NCBI GenBank assembly: GCA_028286505.1
Contig: JAQBRK010000017.1
Coordinates: forward strand, 1-13,922
DNA from: Parcubacteria group bacterium
Lineage (GTDB): Bacteria > Patescibacteriota > Minisyncoccia > Phycocordibacterales > Phycocordibacteraceae
DNA length: 13,922 bases
Reading direction: 5' to 3'
The notes under the pieces are model-generated. The model searched no databases. It had not been told where the DNA came from and saw only the letters and a list, made by a program, of their open reading frames with translations. Shown here piece by piece: positions 1-5,258 of the stretch; position 1 is the first letter of the stretch, and each line of letters starts with the position of its first letter. Position numbers and translations under genes: made by a program.

Positions 1-41
1 TTCAGTTCGAGAGCAGCTACTTCTTCATCGGTGACGGACAT
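1..41 (-). CDS. Start of an unidentified gene (5' fragment)
   Basis: An ATG at 41-39 opens a frame that runs off the window edge. The visible N-terminus reads MSVTDEEVAALEL. The acidic start resembles many small proteins (the N-terminus of GatC was considered), but 13 residues are too few to name it. Support for a real gene is the direction shared with all neighbours and an extended -10-like box (TGATATTCT) ending 6 nt before the ATG, the same arrangement as at other genes here. There is no Shine-Dalgarno sequence. Confidence 0.45.
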   Translation of the reverse strand, partial: MSVTDEEVAALEL

Positions 42-47
42 GAGTTC

Positions 48-56
48 AGAATATCA
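48..56 (-). promoter_or_regulatory. Start-proximal extended -10 box for the gene at 41
   Basis: The minus strand reads TGATATTCT, an extended -10 (TGN plus TATTCT), followed by 6 nt (GAACTC) and the ATG at 41. With the usual 6-7 nt from -10 to start site, transcription would begin at or next to the start codon. No convincing -35 was found; the extended TG element could compensate. This is inferred from sequence only. Confidence 0.4.
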
Positions 57-63
57 CGCTCAG

Positions 64-276
64 GTGACACGAAAGAAAATCATCATCTGCTTTGTTGCGG
101 ACACCTGCCCGTCTCATCCGCCGTATATGCCCCAAATCACTTACGAACGGAGTGAGTTAGAGATTTGGTAATGCCCTTGGGGTAACGCATGCGTCTACTT
201 CGAAATTCCCTGGATTTATTCCCCGAATCAATCCAGTTGTCCGCGCCTTGCATCTAATACTTTTCTTTCGCATCAC
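64..276 (-). ncRNA. Structured conserved element, copy 1 (candidate RNA or mobile repeat)
   Basis: This 213-bp element fills most of the gap after rpe. Its outer arms at 64-79 and 261-276 are complementary at 14 of 16 positions, and the two exceptions become G-U/U-G wobbles if the minus strand is the RNA. Inside lie three blocks shared with copy 2: 83-127 (45/45), 192-202 (11/11) and 240-255 (15/16). Linker 203-239 holds a hairpin (CTGGATT 210-216 with AATCCAG 230-236, inner ATTC/GAAT, CCC loop). Linker 128-191 holds a larger one (CCAAATC 132-138 with GATTTGG 162-168). Conserved GCGGAC (97-102) and GTCCGC (239-244) can pair to close the core. Conserved core, variable hairpins and a diverged but still paired outer stem are typical of structured RNA. 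I do not recognise the family, and strand assignment is tentative. Confidence 0.6.
83..127 (+). repeat. Left arm of a perfect 45-bp inverted repeat
   Basis: This stretch is the exact reverse complement of 1149-1193 over all 45 bases. The pair flanks rpe and its flanking linkers. The arm is the largest conserved block of the structured element described at 64-276. Immediately outside the arm the two copies diverge, so the identity reflects the conserved core and not a long recent duplication. Confidence 0.9.
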
Positions 277-292
277 AGTCCGTCGAACACAT

Positions 293-1015
293 TTATGTAT
301 AAAGCCCGTGGCGTTCGGTCATCTGGATGAACCGGTCATACGTCGCCTTCATGTCGGGAGAGTGCCACAGCGCGGAGCCCACAATAAGACGCGAAACACC
401 TGCGGCAAGAAGAAGCGGTGCAGTCTCAAGGTTCACACCCCCATCTACCTGAACGGGAATATCGTCGTGTTTACTTCGAAAAGCTTTTATCTTATCGAGA
501 ACCTTTGGATTAAAGGGTTCTCCCTGCTTGCCGTCGTGGTCTATGCCCATGAATTGCACGTAGTCGACATCATTTAAATAGGGTTCAAGCAAAGCTGAGT
601 CGGTGGCGATATCTATCGCAAGCCCGAACGAAAGAGAATCCGAAGCGAATCCTTTCTCATGACCGTACTTCACCTTGAGGTCGGTGATGAGCCGCGGAAG
701 ATAGTTCGTGCTCTCGATGTGGGCGAGTATGCGGGACGCACCCGCGGCAATCCAAGTTCCGGTTACCTGTTCAGCGTCCCGAATCATAAGGTCCATTTCT
801 ATACGCAAGTCGCCCGCATACGGGAGCGTGCCGCCGGCAGCACTTTCCTTGGCGAACTCGACCGCACCTTCGCCATACGGCCAGGTGGCGGGCGATGCGA
901 ATTTACCGTCGACGATGTCTATCTGTACTTCGGTCGACAGTCCTACGAGGCGTGCGAGTTTCTCATCGAGGTCGTGCCGCGATGTGGGGAGGATGGCAGG
1001 AACGATTATGCCCAT
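293..1015 (-). CDS. rpe: Ribulose-phosphate 3-epimerase-like TIM-barrel protein
   Basis: The 240-residue protein has the family's length and landmarks: the N-terminal strand VPAILP, QIDIVDGKF at 31-39 (family HxDxMDGxF), EMDLMI at 73-78 (family HLM), VQFMGIDHDGKQG at 153-165 (family MTVNPGFGGQ) and VDGGV at 190-194, followed by GSALW near 214-218. Rpe interconverts ribulose-5-phosphate and xylulose-5-phosphate in the cytosolic non-oxidative pentose-phosphate pathway, which fits rpiB just upstream. Two usual metal-binding histidines are replaced: Gln31 in QIDIVDG and Asp75 in EMDLM. The acidic residues Asp33 and Asp191 remain. It may therefore be a divergent Rpe or a related sugar-phosphate epimerase. 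The ATG at 1015 fits the first barrel strand and lies 6 nt below a TATACT box; no Shine-Dalgarno is seen. Confidence 0.8.
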   Translation of the reverse strand: MGIIVPAILPTSRHDLDEKLARLVGLSTEVQIDIVDGKFASPATWPYGEGAVEFAKESAAGGTLPYAGDLRIEMDLMIRDAEQVTGTWIAAGASRILAHIESTNYLPRLITDLKVKYGHEKGFASDSLSFGLAIDIATDSALLEPYLNDVDYVQFMGIDHDGKQGEPFNPKVLDKIKAFRSKHDDIPVQVDGGVNLETAPLLLAAGVSRLIVGSALWHSPDMKATYDRFIQMTERHGLYT

Positions 1016-1021
1016 TTCTTA

Positions 1022-1027
1022 AGTATA
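1022..1027 (-). promoter_or_regulatory. Start-proximal -10 box (TATACT) for rpe
   Basis: TATACT on the minus strand matches the bacterial -10 consensus at 5 of 6 positions and is followed by TAAGAA and then the ATG at 1015. A start site at normal spacing would fall on the start codon, giving a leaderless message. No clear -35 was found upstream. Confidence 0.45.
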
Positions 1028-1085
1028 GGCCTGACGGCAGTACGCCTTTGAAACAAGGGGGGATAGCAGCATACCTGCCCTTTTA

Positions 1086-1211
1086 CTGAACACGTTTTAA
1101 GGCCTGAGATGCGAGGCGCGGACGGACCGACGAAGTAGACGTATGTGCTATACGGCGGATGAGACGGGCAGGTGTCCGCAACAAAGCAGATGAGCCTTAA
1201 AACTTGTTCAG
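1086..1211 (+). ncRNA. Structured conserved element, copy 2 (candidate RNA or mobile repeat)
   Basis: This 126-bp compact copy of the element at 64-276 lies in the opposite orientation, between rpiB and rpe. Its outer arms, 1086-1103 (CTGAACACGTTTTAAGGC) and 1194-1211, are complementary at 17 of 18 positions and have a different sequence from the copy 1 arms. Shared blocks are 1107-1122, 1131-1141 and 1149-1193. The linkers are only 8 and 7 nt, against 37 and 64 in copy 1. GCGGAC (1118-1123) can pair with GTCCGC (1174-1179). A second GCGGA (1155-1159) could compete for the same partner, so two folds are possible. The right arm includes the last four codons and stop of rpiB. No protein is encoded. 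The identity of the element is unknown, and the strand follows the wobble pairs in copy 1. Confidence 0.6.
1149..1193 (-). repeat. Right arm of a perfect 45-bp inverted repeat
   Basis: Exact reverse complement of 83-127. This arm ends 3 bp before the rpiB stop codon on the plus-strand coordinate axis, immediately downstream of that gene in transcription. Homologous recombination between the arms would invert the segment carrying rpe, though nothing seen shows that this happens. Confidence 0.9.
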
Positions 1212-1682
1212 TCGGCGTTCGTGACGAGCGGAGGAAGAATCGAATGGCGTATCCAAAAACACCCGTATTGCCGCATCGGCGTCTTCCGGAGAGACGAATC
1301 GCGCGCCTATGGAGAGGATGTTCGCATTGTTATGACGACGGGCGAGGCGCACCGTATCAAAGCCGTCCTGGGAGTGCCCCCCTTCCGCGTCGAGCGCGTC
1401 GACTGCCGACATCTTTCCATAGAACACGGCCGCTCGAACTCCCTTCACCCGGTTCGCAGCCATCGCTTCTCCTTCGCCTGTTCCAGCAAAAATAAGTCCC
1501 AAAGCATCAGGCTCGTTCGCAAGCACCTGCGCAAATGGATTCACGTAATCGGGGTAGTCGTCCTCGGGGTCGAGTTCTGCCGGACCCATGTCCACGATGT
1601 CGTGTCCGAGTATCGGCAAATGTTCTGCGAGGGCTTTCTTGAGGCGGAATCCGGCATGGTCACCCGTAAGGTATATCTTCAT
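1197..1682 (-). CDS. rpiB: Ribose-5-phosphate isomerase B (RpiB/LacAB family)
   Basis: The 161-residue protein interconverts ribose-5-phosphate and ribulose-5-phosphate. Landmarks are YLTGDHAGFRLK near the N-terminus (Asp8-His9), GTGEGEAMAANRVKGVRAA at 67-85, RRHNNANIL at 115-123 and a C-terminal RRLNKF matching the usual RRVxKI end. The position of the catalytic Cys in the E. coli-type enzyme (CGTG) is Ala66. Glu72 in GEGE matches the Glu-type enzymes such as that of Mycobacterium, so Glu is the likely catalytic base. About 15 extra residues sit around 96-110 (DALDAEGGHSQDG). The frame extends upstream to 1769, but MKIYLTGDHAG at 1682 is the family start. A weak -10-like AATACT lies 6 nt before it. 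The 3' end forms one arm of the structured element at 1086-1211. Confidence 0.93.
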   Translation of the reverse strand: MKIYLTGDHAGFRLKKALAEHLPILGHDIVDMGPAELDPEDDYPDYVNPFAQVLANEPDALGLIFAGTGEGEAMAANRVKGVRAAVFYGKMSAVDALDAEGGHSQDGFDTVRLARRHNNANILSIGARFVSPEDADAAIRVFLDTPFDSSSARHERRLNKF

Positions 1683-1688
1683 AGCGAG

Positions 1689-1694
1689 AGTATT
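1689..1694 (-). promoter_or_regulatory. Start-proximal -10-like box (AATACT) for rpiB
   Basis: AATACT, within TAATACT, is followed by CTCGCT and the ATG at 1682, giving exactly the 6-nt spacing seen at rpe. The match to the -10 consensus is weaker (4 of 6). It is listed because the spacing repeats across several genes of this window. Confidence 0.3.
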
Positions 1695-1735
1695 AGGGAA
1701 TGTAGGTGTAGTATCCGTGAAAATACCTTCCCTGC

Positions 1736-2251
1736 CTAGGGATTCGCCCAACATCCGACTTCGCTCCACGTAGTACCGTCAGAAACGCTTGTTCTTCCGC
1801 TGCTGCCATAGCAAAGATAGCGCGCGCCTCCGGCCTTTGCGCTTTCGTACGGCAGATAGGCCATGATCGTAAACTTGTCGGGACTGTCTGGATAGGTATT
1901 TACGAAGAAGACGCAGTAGGTTCCGCAGGCTGTGCCGCTCGATTGCAGAAGTCGATTACAGACGGCAGAAGCTGATCCTGCATAATTACCGCCAAAGGAA
2001 ATGTAGCTGCAATGATTATTTCCTCCAATCCATCCCGTGTCTCCATTTTTGATGGCGGTGTAACTTCCCGTATCGCTATATTCGTTATTCATAATAATGC
2101 GAAACTGCTGCGCCTCTTCACGCACTGCCGCATCGGCAGCGCGCAGACGGGCCAAGTTTAAGTTCGCAAGTGCAACTGATGAAAGTAATCCTATGATTGC
2201 TATCACCACCAGAAGTTCTATGAGTGTAAATCCACGTTGAGACGTTTTCAT
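1736..2251 (-). CDS. Type IV pilin-like protein (prepilin)
   Basis: The 171-residue protein begins MKTSQRGFTLIELLVVIAI, a classic class III signal. The prepilin peptidase site lies between Gly7 and Phe8, Glu12 is at +5 of the mature protein, and the hydrophobic N-terminal helix (about 8-30) would anchor it in the membrane and pack the pilus core. The globular part after residue 60 is Gly/Ser/Tyr rich with six cysteines (NHCSY, AVCNR, TACGTYC, YLCYG, GCW), enough for three disulfides. Such pilins assemble into surface filaments that CPR cells may use for attachment, DNA uptake or motility. The frame runs upstream to 2326, but the start at 2251 gives the proper short leader. It begins 1 bp after the stop of the small membrane protein, so the two are probably co-translated. 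No other pilus genes are in the window. Confidence 0.9.
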   Translation of the reverse strand: MKTSQRGFTLIELLVVIAIIGLLSSVALANLNLARLRAADAAVREEAQQFRIIMNNEYSDTGSYTAIKNGDTGWIGGNNHCSYISFGGNYAGSASAVCNRLLQSSGTACGTYCVFFVNTYPDSPDKFTIMAYLPYESAKAGGARYLCYGSSGRTSVSDGTTWSEVGCWANP

Positions 2252-2252
2252 G

Positions 2253-2519
2253 CTAACGGTGTTTGTACATAGCATCGAATCGAGCTTTTTGGGCAGGGGT
2301 GGGCCCGACCGGTTTGCGTTCTGCAAAGACCAAGAGCCCGAACGCGATGAGAATCATGACGGCTATGGCCGCAAGCAACATGCGATTTGCCTCGATGGGG
2401 CTCTTGGCGATTTTGTGACTAATGAGCCATTCGGAAACACCTTCAAGATTTTTCTTGAATTCTCGTCTGCGTACCGGTACGTTACCTTCTTCCAGAAACT
2501 CAACTCCGTTAACATCCAT
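2253..2519 (-). CDS. Small single-pass membrane protein, unknown function
   Basis: The 88-residue protein has a charged N-terminal part (1-46), one clear transmembrane helix at about 47-66 (MLLAAIAVMILIAFGLLVFA) and a short basic tail (RKPVGPTPAQKARFDAMYKHR region, about 68-88). I do not recognise the family. It sits 12 bp after gap and 1 bp before the pilin start, which points to an operon and possibly to a pilus-linked role, but that is only context. The large cytoplasmic-looking N-terminus and positive flanks do not settle the topology. The upstream sequence has no Shine-Dalgarno and only a poor -10 match. Confidence 0.75.
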   Translation of the reverse strand: MDVNGVEFLEEGNVPVRRREFKKNLEGVSEWLISHKIAKSPIEANRMLLAAIAVMILIAFGLLVFAERKPVGPTPAQKARFDAMYKHR

Positions 2520-2531
2520 GGGTGAACGAAC

Positions 2532-3551
2532 CTAGCTATGAGCGGCTCCGGCCTTTATGGCGTGCTCGACGAGCGTATGCGTGTAGCCCGCTTCGTTGTC
2601 GTACCACGCGAGCACTTTCACGAGATTGCCGTCAACGACGCGCGTCATGCCGAGGTCGGCTATCGAGGCAAAGCGCTCGCCGATAATATCGCTGGAAACG
2701 AGCTCTTCATCCGTTGTAGAGAAAATACCTTCCCAACGCTTTTCAGTGGTGGCGCGACGAAGCAGGTCATTCACTTCTTCTACGGTCGTGGCGCGCTTCG
2801 CGATGAAAGTGATGTCGGCAATGGAGCCCGCGGGTACGGGAACGCGAAGCGATATGCCGTCGAACTTCCCCGCGAGCGACGGGTAGGCCTTGGTCACCGC
2901 GATTGCGGCACCGGTCGAGGTCGGTACGATATTCTGTGCAGCCGCCCTTCCCTCTTTCATATCCTTCTTCGAGGGTCCGTCGACGATGGCTTGGCTTGCA
3001 GTATAGGCATGCGTCGTGGAGAGCACCGCTTTCTCGATACCGATGGTTTCGTCGAGTATCGCGATTACGGGAGAAGCCGAGTTCGTGGTGCAGGATGCAT
3101 TGCTCGTAATCGCACAAGTAGTTATCTTAGACTCATCGAGTCCCATGAGTACCGTTGCGCCGAGCGGCGACTCGTCTTTTACGGGAGCGGAAATGACTAC
3201 GTGCTTCGCGCCCGCCGTTATGTGCGCATTCGCTTTCTCGTAGTCGGTGAAGAAGCCCGTCGATTCGATGACGACATCGATATCGAGGTCCTTCCACGGA
3301 AGCGCGGCGGGATCCTTTTCGGAAAGAAACACGACCGGCTTATCGTTCACCATAAGTTTTCCGTTGTCGCTCGAGACGGCGAACGGAGCTTTTTTGTAGA
3401 CGGTGTCGTATTTCAAAAGATAGGCGAGGTTCTCGAGAGAACCAAGGTCATTCACGGCAACGAGTTCTATCTCGGGGCGGTCAAAGGTCTGGCGCACAAA
3501 AGCACGGCCGATACGGCCGAATCCATTAATGGCTACGCGGGTTGGTTTCAT
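2532..3551 (-). CDS. gap: Glyceraldehyde-3-phosphate dehydrogenase
   Basis: The 339-residue protein has the usual length. It oxidises glyceraldehyde-3-phosphate to 1,3-bisphosphoglycerate with NAD(P) in the cytosol. Seen features are the Rossmann motif INGFGRIGR at 8-16, AVNDL with Asp35 (the residue associated with NAD preference), SNASCTTN with catalytic Cys154, STTHAYT with His181, PTSTGAA near 210-216, and the C-terminal WYDNEAGYTHTLVEH. The second Cys of the usual CTTNC motif is Ser158. The frame can be extended to 3593, but MKPTRVAINGFG at 3551 is the family start, and the TGCTACACT box 7 nt upstream supports it. With rpiB and rpe downstream, it marks a sugar-phosphate metabolism block inserted between surface-protein genes. 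Confidence 0.97.
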   Translation of the reverse strand: MKPTRVAINGFGRIGRAFVRQTFDRPEIELVAVNDLGSLENLAYLLKYDTVYKKAPFAVSSDNGKLMVNDKPVVFLSEKDPAALPWKDLDIDVVIESTGFFTDYEKANAHITAGAKHVVISAPVKDESPLGATVLMGLDESKITTCAITSNASCTTNSASPVIAILDETIGIEKAVLSTTHAYTASQAIVDGPSKKDMKEGRAAAQNIVPTSTGAAIAVTKAYPSLAGKFDGISLRVPVPAGSIADITFIAKRATTVEEVNDLLRRATTEKRWEGIFSTTDEELVSSDIIGERFASIADLGMTRVVDGNLVKVLAWYDNEAGYTHTLVEHAIKAGAAHS

Positions 3552-3558
3552 ATTCGAA

Positions 3559-3567
3559 AGTGTAGCA
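3559..3567 (-). promoter_or_regulatory. Start-proximal extended -10 box (TGCTACACT) for gap
   Basis: The minus strand reads TGC-TACACT followed by TTCGAAT and the ATG at 3551, a 7-nt gap that again places a predicted start site at the start codon. The same TACACT at the same 7-nt distance occurs at the glycine-rich gene starting at 6868. Confidence 0.45.
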
Positions 3568-3594
3568 TCCCTCTTTTTTCCTAATCCCCGCATA

Positions 3595-4161
3595 CTAGAT
3601 GCTGCTTCCGGCCCCGAACCGCCAGGTATTCATAAGTCCGGCAATCCACGTATCGTTCGTTGCGGCCGTAGTCACCTCATAGAGGCGTCCGCTGTTGGTG
3701 AACCACACTTCGCGCAGTTTCCCGAACTGAGGCTGATTGCTGAAGAAGATAAGAGCGTGCGTATTTCCGAACACCACTTCCTGTGGTGTGCCCTCGACCT
3801 GATGCGCATCGAGCTTGATGCGGGCCGCGGTTATCTGCGTCGAATACGGAATGATAAAAATCTGAAAGTCCTGAATTCCGGCAGGGTCTTCGAAGGTAAT
3901 GGTCATGCCATTATCTTTCTCCTTGTACTGCGTAACTTTGAAATTCTCCGGATACGCGAATTCATAACCATAGCCCACATCTTTGAATAGCTTTTGTCCC
4001 GGCTGAAGTATCACCGCGTTCGCCGCCGCCGTACTGGTCGCGACGAAGGGGATGTCGTTCTGTGTTAGCGGACGCTCAATATCTTTATGAAAAATAAGGA
4101 ATGCAATCGTTCCGATGAGGCTGACTCCGAGAATGAGTAGGGTGGTTAATTTTGAATTCAT
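3595..4161 (-). CDS. Membrane-anchored PsbP-like domain protein, paralogue 3
   Basis: The 188-residue protein has an uncleaved-looking N-terminal transmembrane anchor (about 5-24, after MNSK), a Thr/Ala linker (about 30-55) and an extracytoplasmic domain starting near YGYEFAYPENFKV. The domain ends with LREVWFTNSGRLYEVTT and DTWIAGLMNTWRF. It is clearly homologous to the proteins at 5259-5885 and 6888-7445, sharing the YPE, QIFIxPY, REIW, LYEVT and TWxxGIMxTW motifs, but it is the most diverged of the three. The PsbP-like fold is a family-level impression from pattern only. It starts 6 bp after a glycine-rich secreted protein, matching the alternation seen upstream, and it is the last gene of the surface block before gap. 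Function unknown; a partner of the secreted protein encoded just before it is plausible. Confidence 0.85.
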   Translation of the reverse strand: MNSKLTTLLILGVSLIGTIAFLIFHKDIERPLTQNDIPFVATSTAAANAVILQPGQKLFKDVGYGYEFAYPENFKVTQYKEKDNGMTITFEDPAGIQDFQIFIIPYSTQITAARIKLDAHQVEGTPQEVVFGNTHALIFFSNQPQFGKLREVWFTNSGRLYEVTTAATNDTWIAGLMNTWRFGAGSSI

Positions 4162-4167
4162 GAGGTC

Positions 4168-5220
4168 TTATTGCAACCGAACACCTGCTGTCAGACGAAC
4201 GGTACCGGTAAGGCGCAGTATGCGTCCGGCAGCTCCTCCTCCTGCTGAAGGCGTATAGGTAATCACGATGACTCCTTGCGCTCCCGCCCCTCCCAGATTT
4301 CCCGCGCTCAGTCCGCCGCCGCCGCCAGCGCCTCCGTACAACCCGCCTGCTCCTGCATTACTTATTCGTGAGCCTCCGCCAGCGCCGCCGGAACCGTGTG
4401 TAGCATCCCAATCAGACCCGTATGCTCCCGAGCCCGCAACCGTGGCACTTCCTGAACCTCCTCCTCCTCCTCCCGTGCCAGCGGTACCGTCCGTCAGAGC
4501 TGCTCCGCCTCCCGTGCCGCCGTATCCATTTCCTCCGGCACCACCCGTAGAGCTCGAGGCAGCCGTGCCGGCGCTACCGCCGCCGTTCCCGCCGCCGCCG
4601 CCGCCCGCTCGACCACTTGGACCGTTTCCACCCGATGCTCCCCCAGCACCTCCCGCACCAACAGTTCCTCCGGCGCCACCGCCACCGCCACCGCCGTTCG
4701 TTCCCGAACCGCTTGCACCGTTACCTCCTATTTGTTTGACGGTTCCAATGAAGCCCGTTGTTGCGGGCGCCGTTGCGCCGGTTGCAGAAGTAGCACCAGT
4801 TCCTCCAAGCGCACCCACCAGGACCGCAGTGCCTCCGATAGTGGCACAATTGGATGTGGAATTGCAGAGATACGTATCACCACCGTTCGAACTGGCTGCG
4901 CCGCCTGCTCCTATGGCAACCGTCACACTCGCACTCGCCGAAAGCGTTGTTGCATTTGTAATTTTAGAATAGCCACCTCCCGCCCCTCCCCCGGCTCCGC
5001 CATTTGCACCGTCCGTCTTACCGCCGCCGCCGCCGCCGATAACCTCTATGGTATTAGTGTTGCTCCAATCCGACGGCACCGTCCACGATGTGCCCGACGT
5101 AAGGAAAACGACCGTGTCTATCGCATAGGCTTTTTGCGCACCGCCCGTCATTACCAAAACAAGCATCAGCAGCAGGGCTGACGCTCGGGCGAAAAAAGTA
5201 CCGATGGTGCGAGTAGTCAT
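4168..5220 (-). CDS. Secreted glycine-rich surface protein, copy 2
   Basis: The 350-residue protein has a signal peptide (basic MTTRTIGTFFAR, hydrophobic core to about 27, likely cleavage AYA|ID after residue 33). A domain beginning VVFLTSGTSWTVPSDW and IEVIGGGGGG follows, the usual opening of glycine-rich domains found in fibre and surface proteins. A long Gly/Ala/Ser region comes next, closing at VIVITYTPS. The final RLTGTVRLTAGVRLQ resembles the tails of the proteins at 5891 and 7454. Codons GGC/GGA/GGT give long GCC/TCC runs on the plus strand. The frame reaches back to 5298, but the signal peptide fixes the start at 5220, 9 nt below a TATACT box. It is followed after 6 bp by a PsbP-like gene. 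Probably displayed at the cell surface; ligand unknown. Confidence 0.85.
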   Translation of the reverse strand: MTTRTIGTFFARASALLLMLVLVMTGGAQKAYAIDTVVFLTSGTSWTVPSDWSNTNTIEVIGGGGGGKTDGANGGAGGGAGGGYSKITNATTLSASASVTVAIGAGGAASSNGGDTYLCNSTSNCATIGGTAVLVGALGGTGATSATGATAPATTGFIGTVKQIGGNGASGSGTNGGGGGGGAGGTVGAGGAGGASGGNGPSGRAGGGGGGNGGGSAGTAASSSTGGAGGNGYGGTGGGAALTDGTAGTGGGGGGSGSATVAGSGAYGSDWDATHGSGGAGGGSRISNAGAGGLYGGAGGGGGLSAGNLGGAGAQGVIVITYTPSAGGGAAGRILRLTGTVRLTAGVRLQ

Positions 5221-5229
5221 TGTCTGCTG

Positions 5230-5235
5230 AGTATA
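5230..5235 (-). promoter_or_regulatory. Start-proximal -10 box (TATACT) for the glycine-rich gene at 5220
   Basis: TATACT lies 9 nt before the ATG, in the 38-bp gap after the PsbP-like gene. A possible -35, TCGGCA, sits 17 bp upstream (4 of 6 to consensus) inside the end of that gene. The predicted leader would be at most about 2-3 nt. Confidence 0.4.
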
Positions 5236-5258
5236 AATCCGTATGGGCAAAATGCCGA

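Noticed and set aside
83..127. Integron attC-like site in the inverted repeat
   Set aside because: The GTTGCGG/CCGCAAC ends do not fit the GTTRRRY/RYYYAAC core sites, and there is no integrase or cassette array.
248..577. Plus-strand 109-codon open frame over the rpe 3' end
   Set aside because: It overlaps the conserved C-terminal half of rpe on the other strand and the element at 64-276, and the product has no domain-like pattern.
64..1211. Transposon carrying rpe
   Set aside because: No transposase, no target-site duplication was found, and each arm belongs to its own separately folded element, not to a terminal repeat of one unit.
1086..1211. Rho-independent terminator after rpiB
   Set aside because: The stem is long enough, but the span between the arms is about 90 nt and no T-run follows on either strand.
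2538..3584. Plus-strand 348-codon open frame
   Set aside because: It lies entirely opposite gap, whose catalytic motifs are intact. The plus frame has no recognisable motif.
4268..4972. Plus-strand proline-rich open frame of 234 codons
   Set aside because: It is the antisense of the GGN codons of the glycine-rich gene. The minus-strand frame has a signal peptide and a recognisable domain opening and ending.
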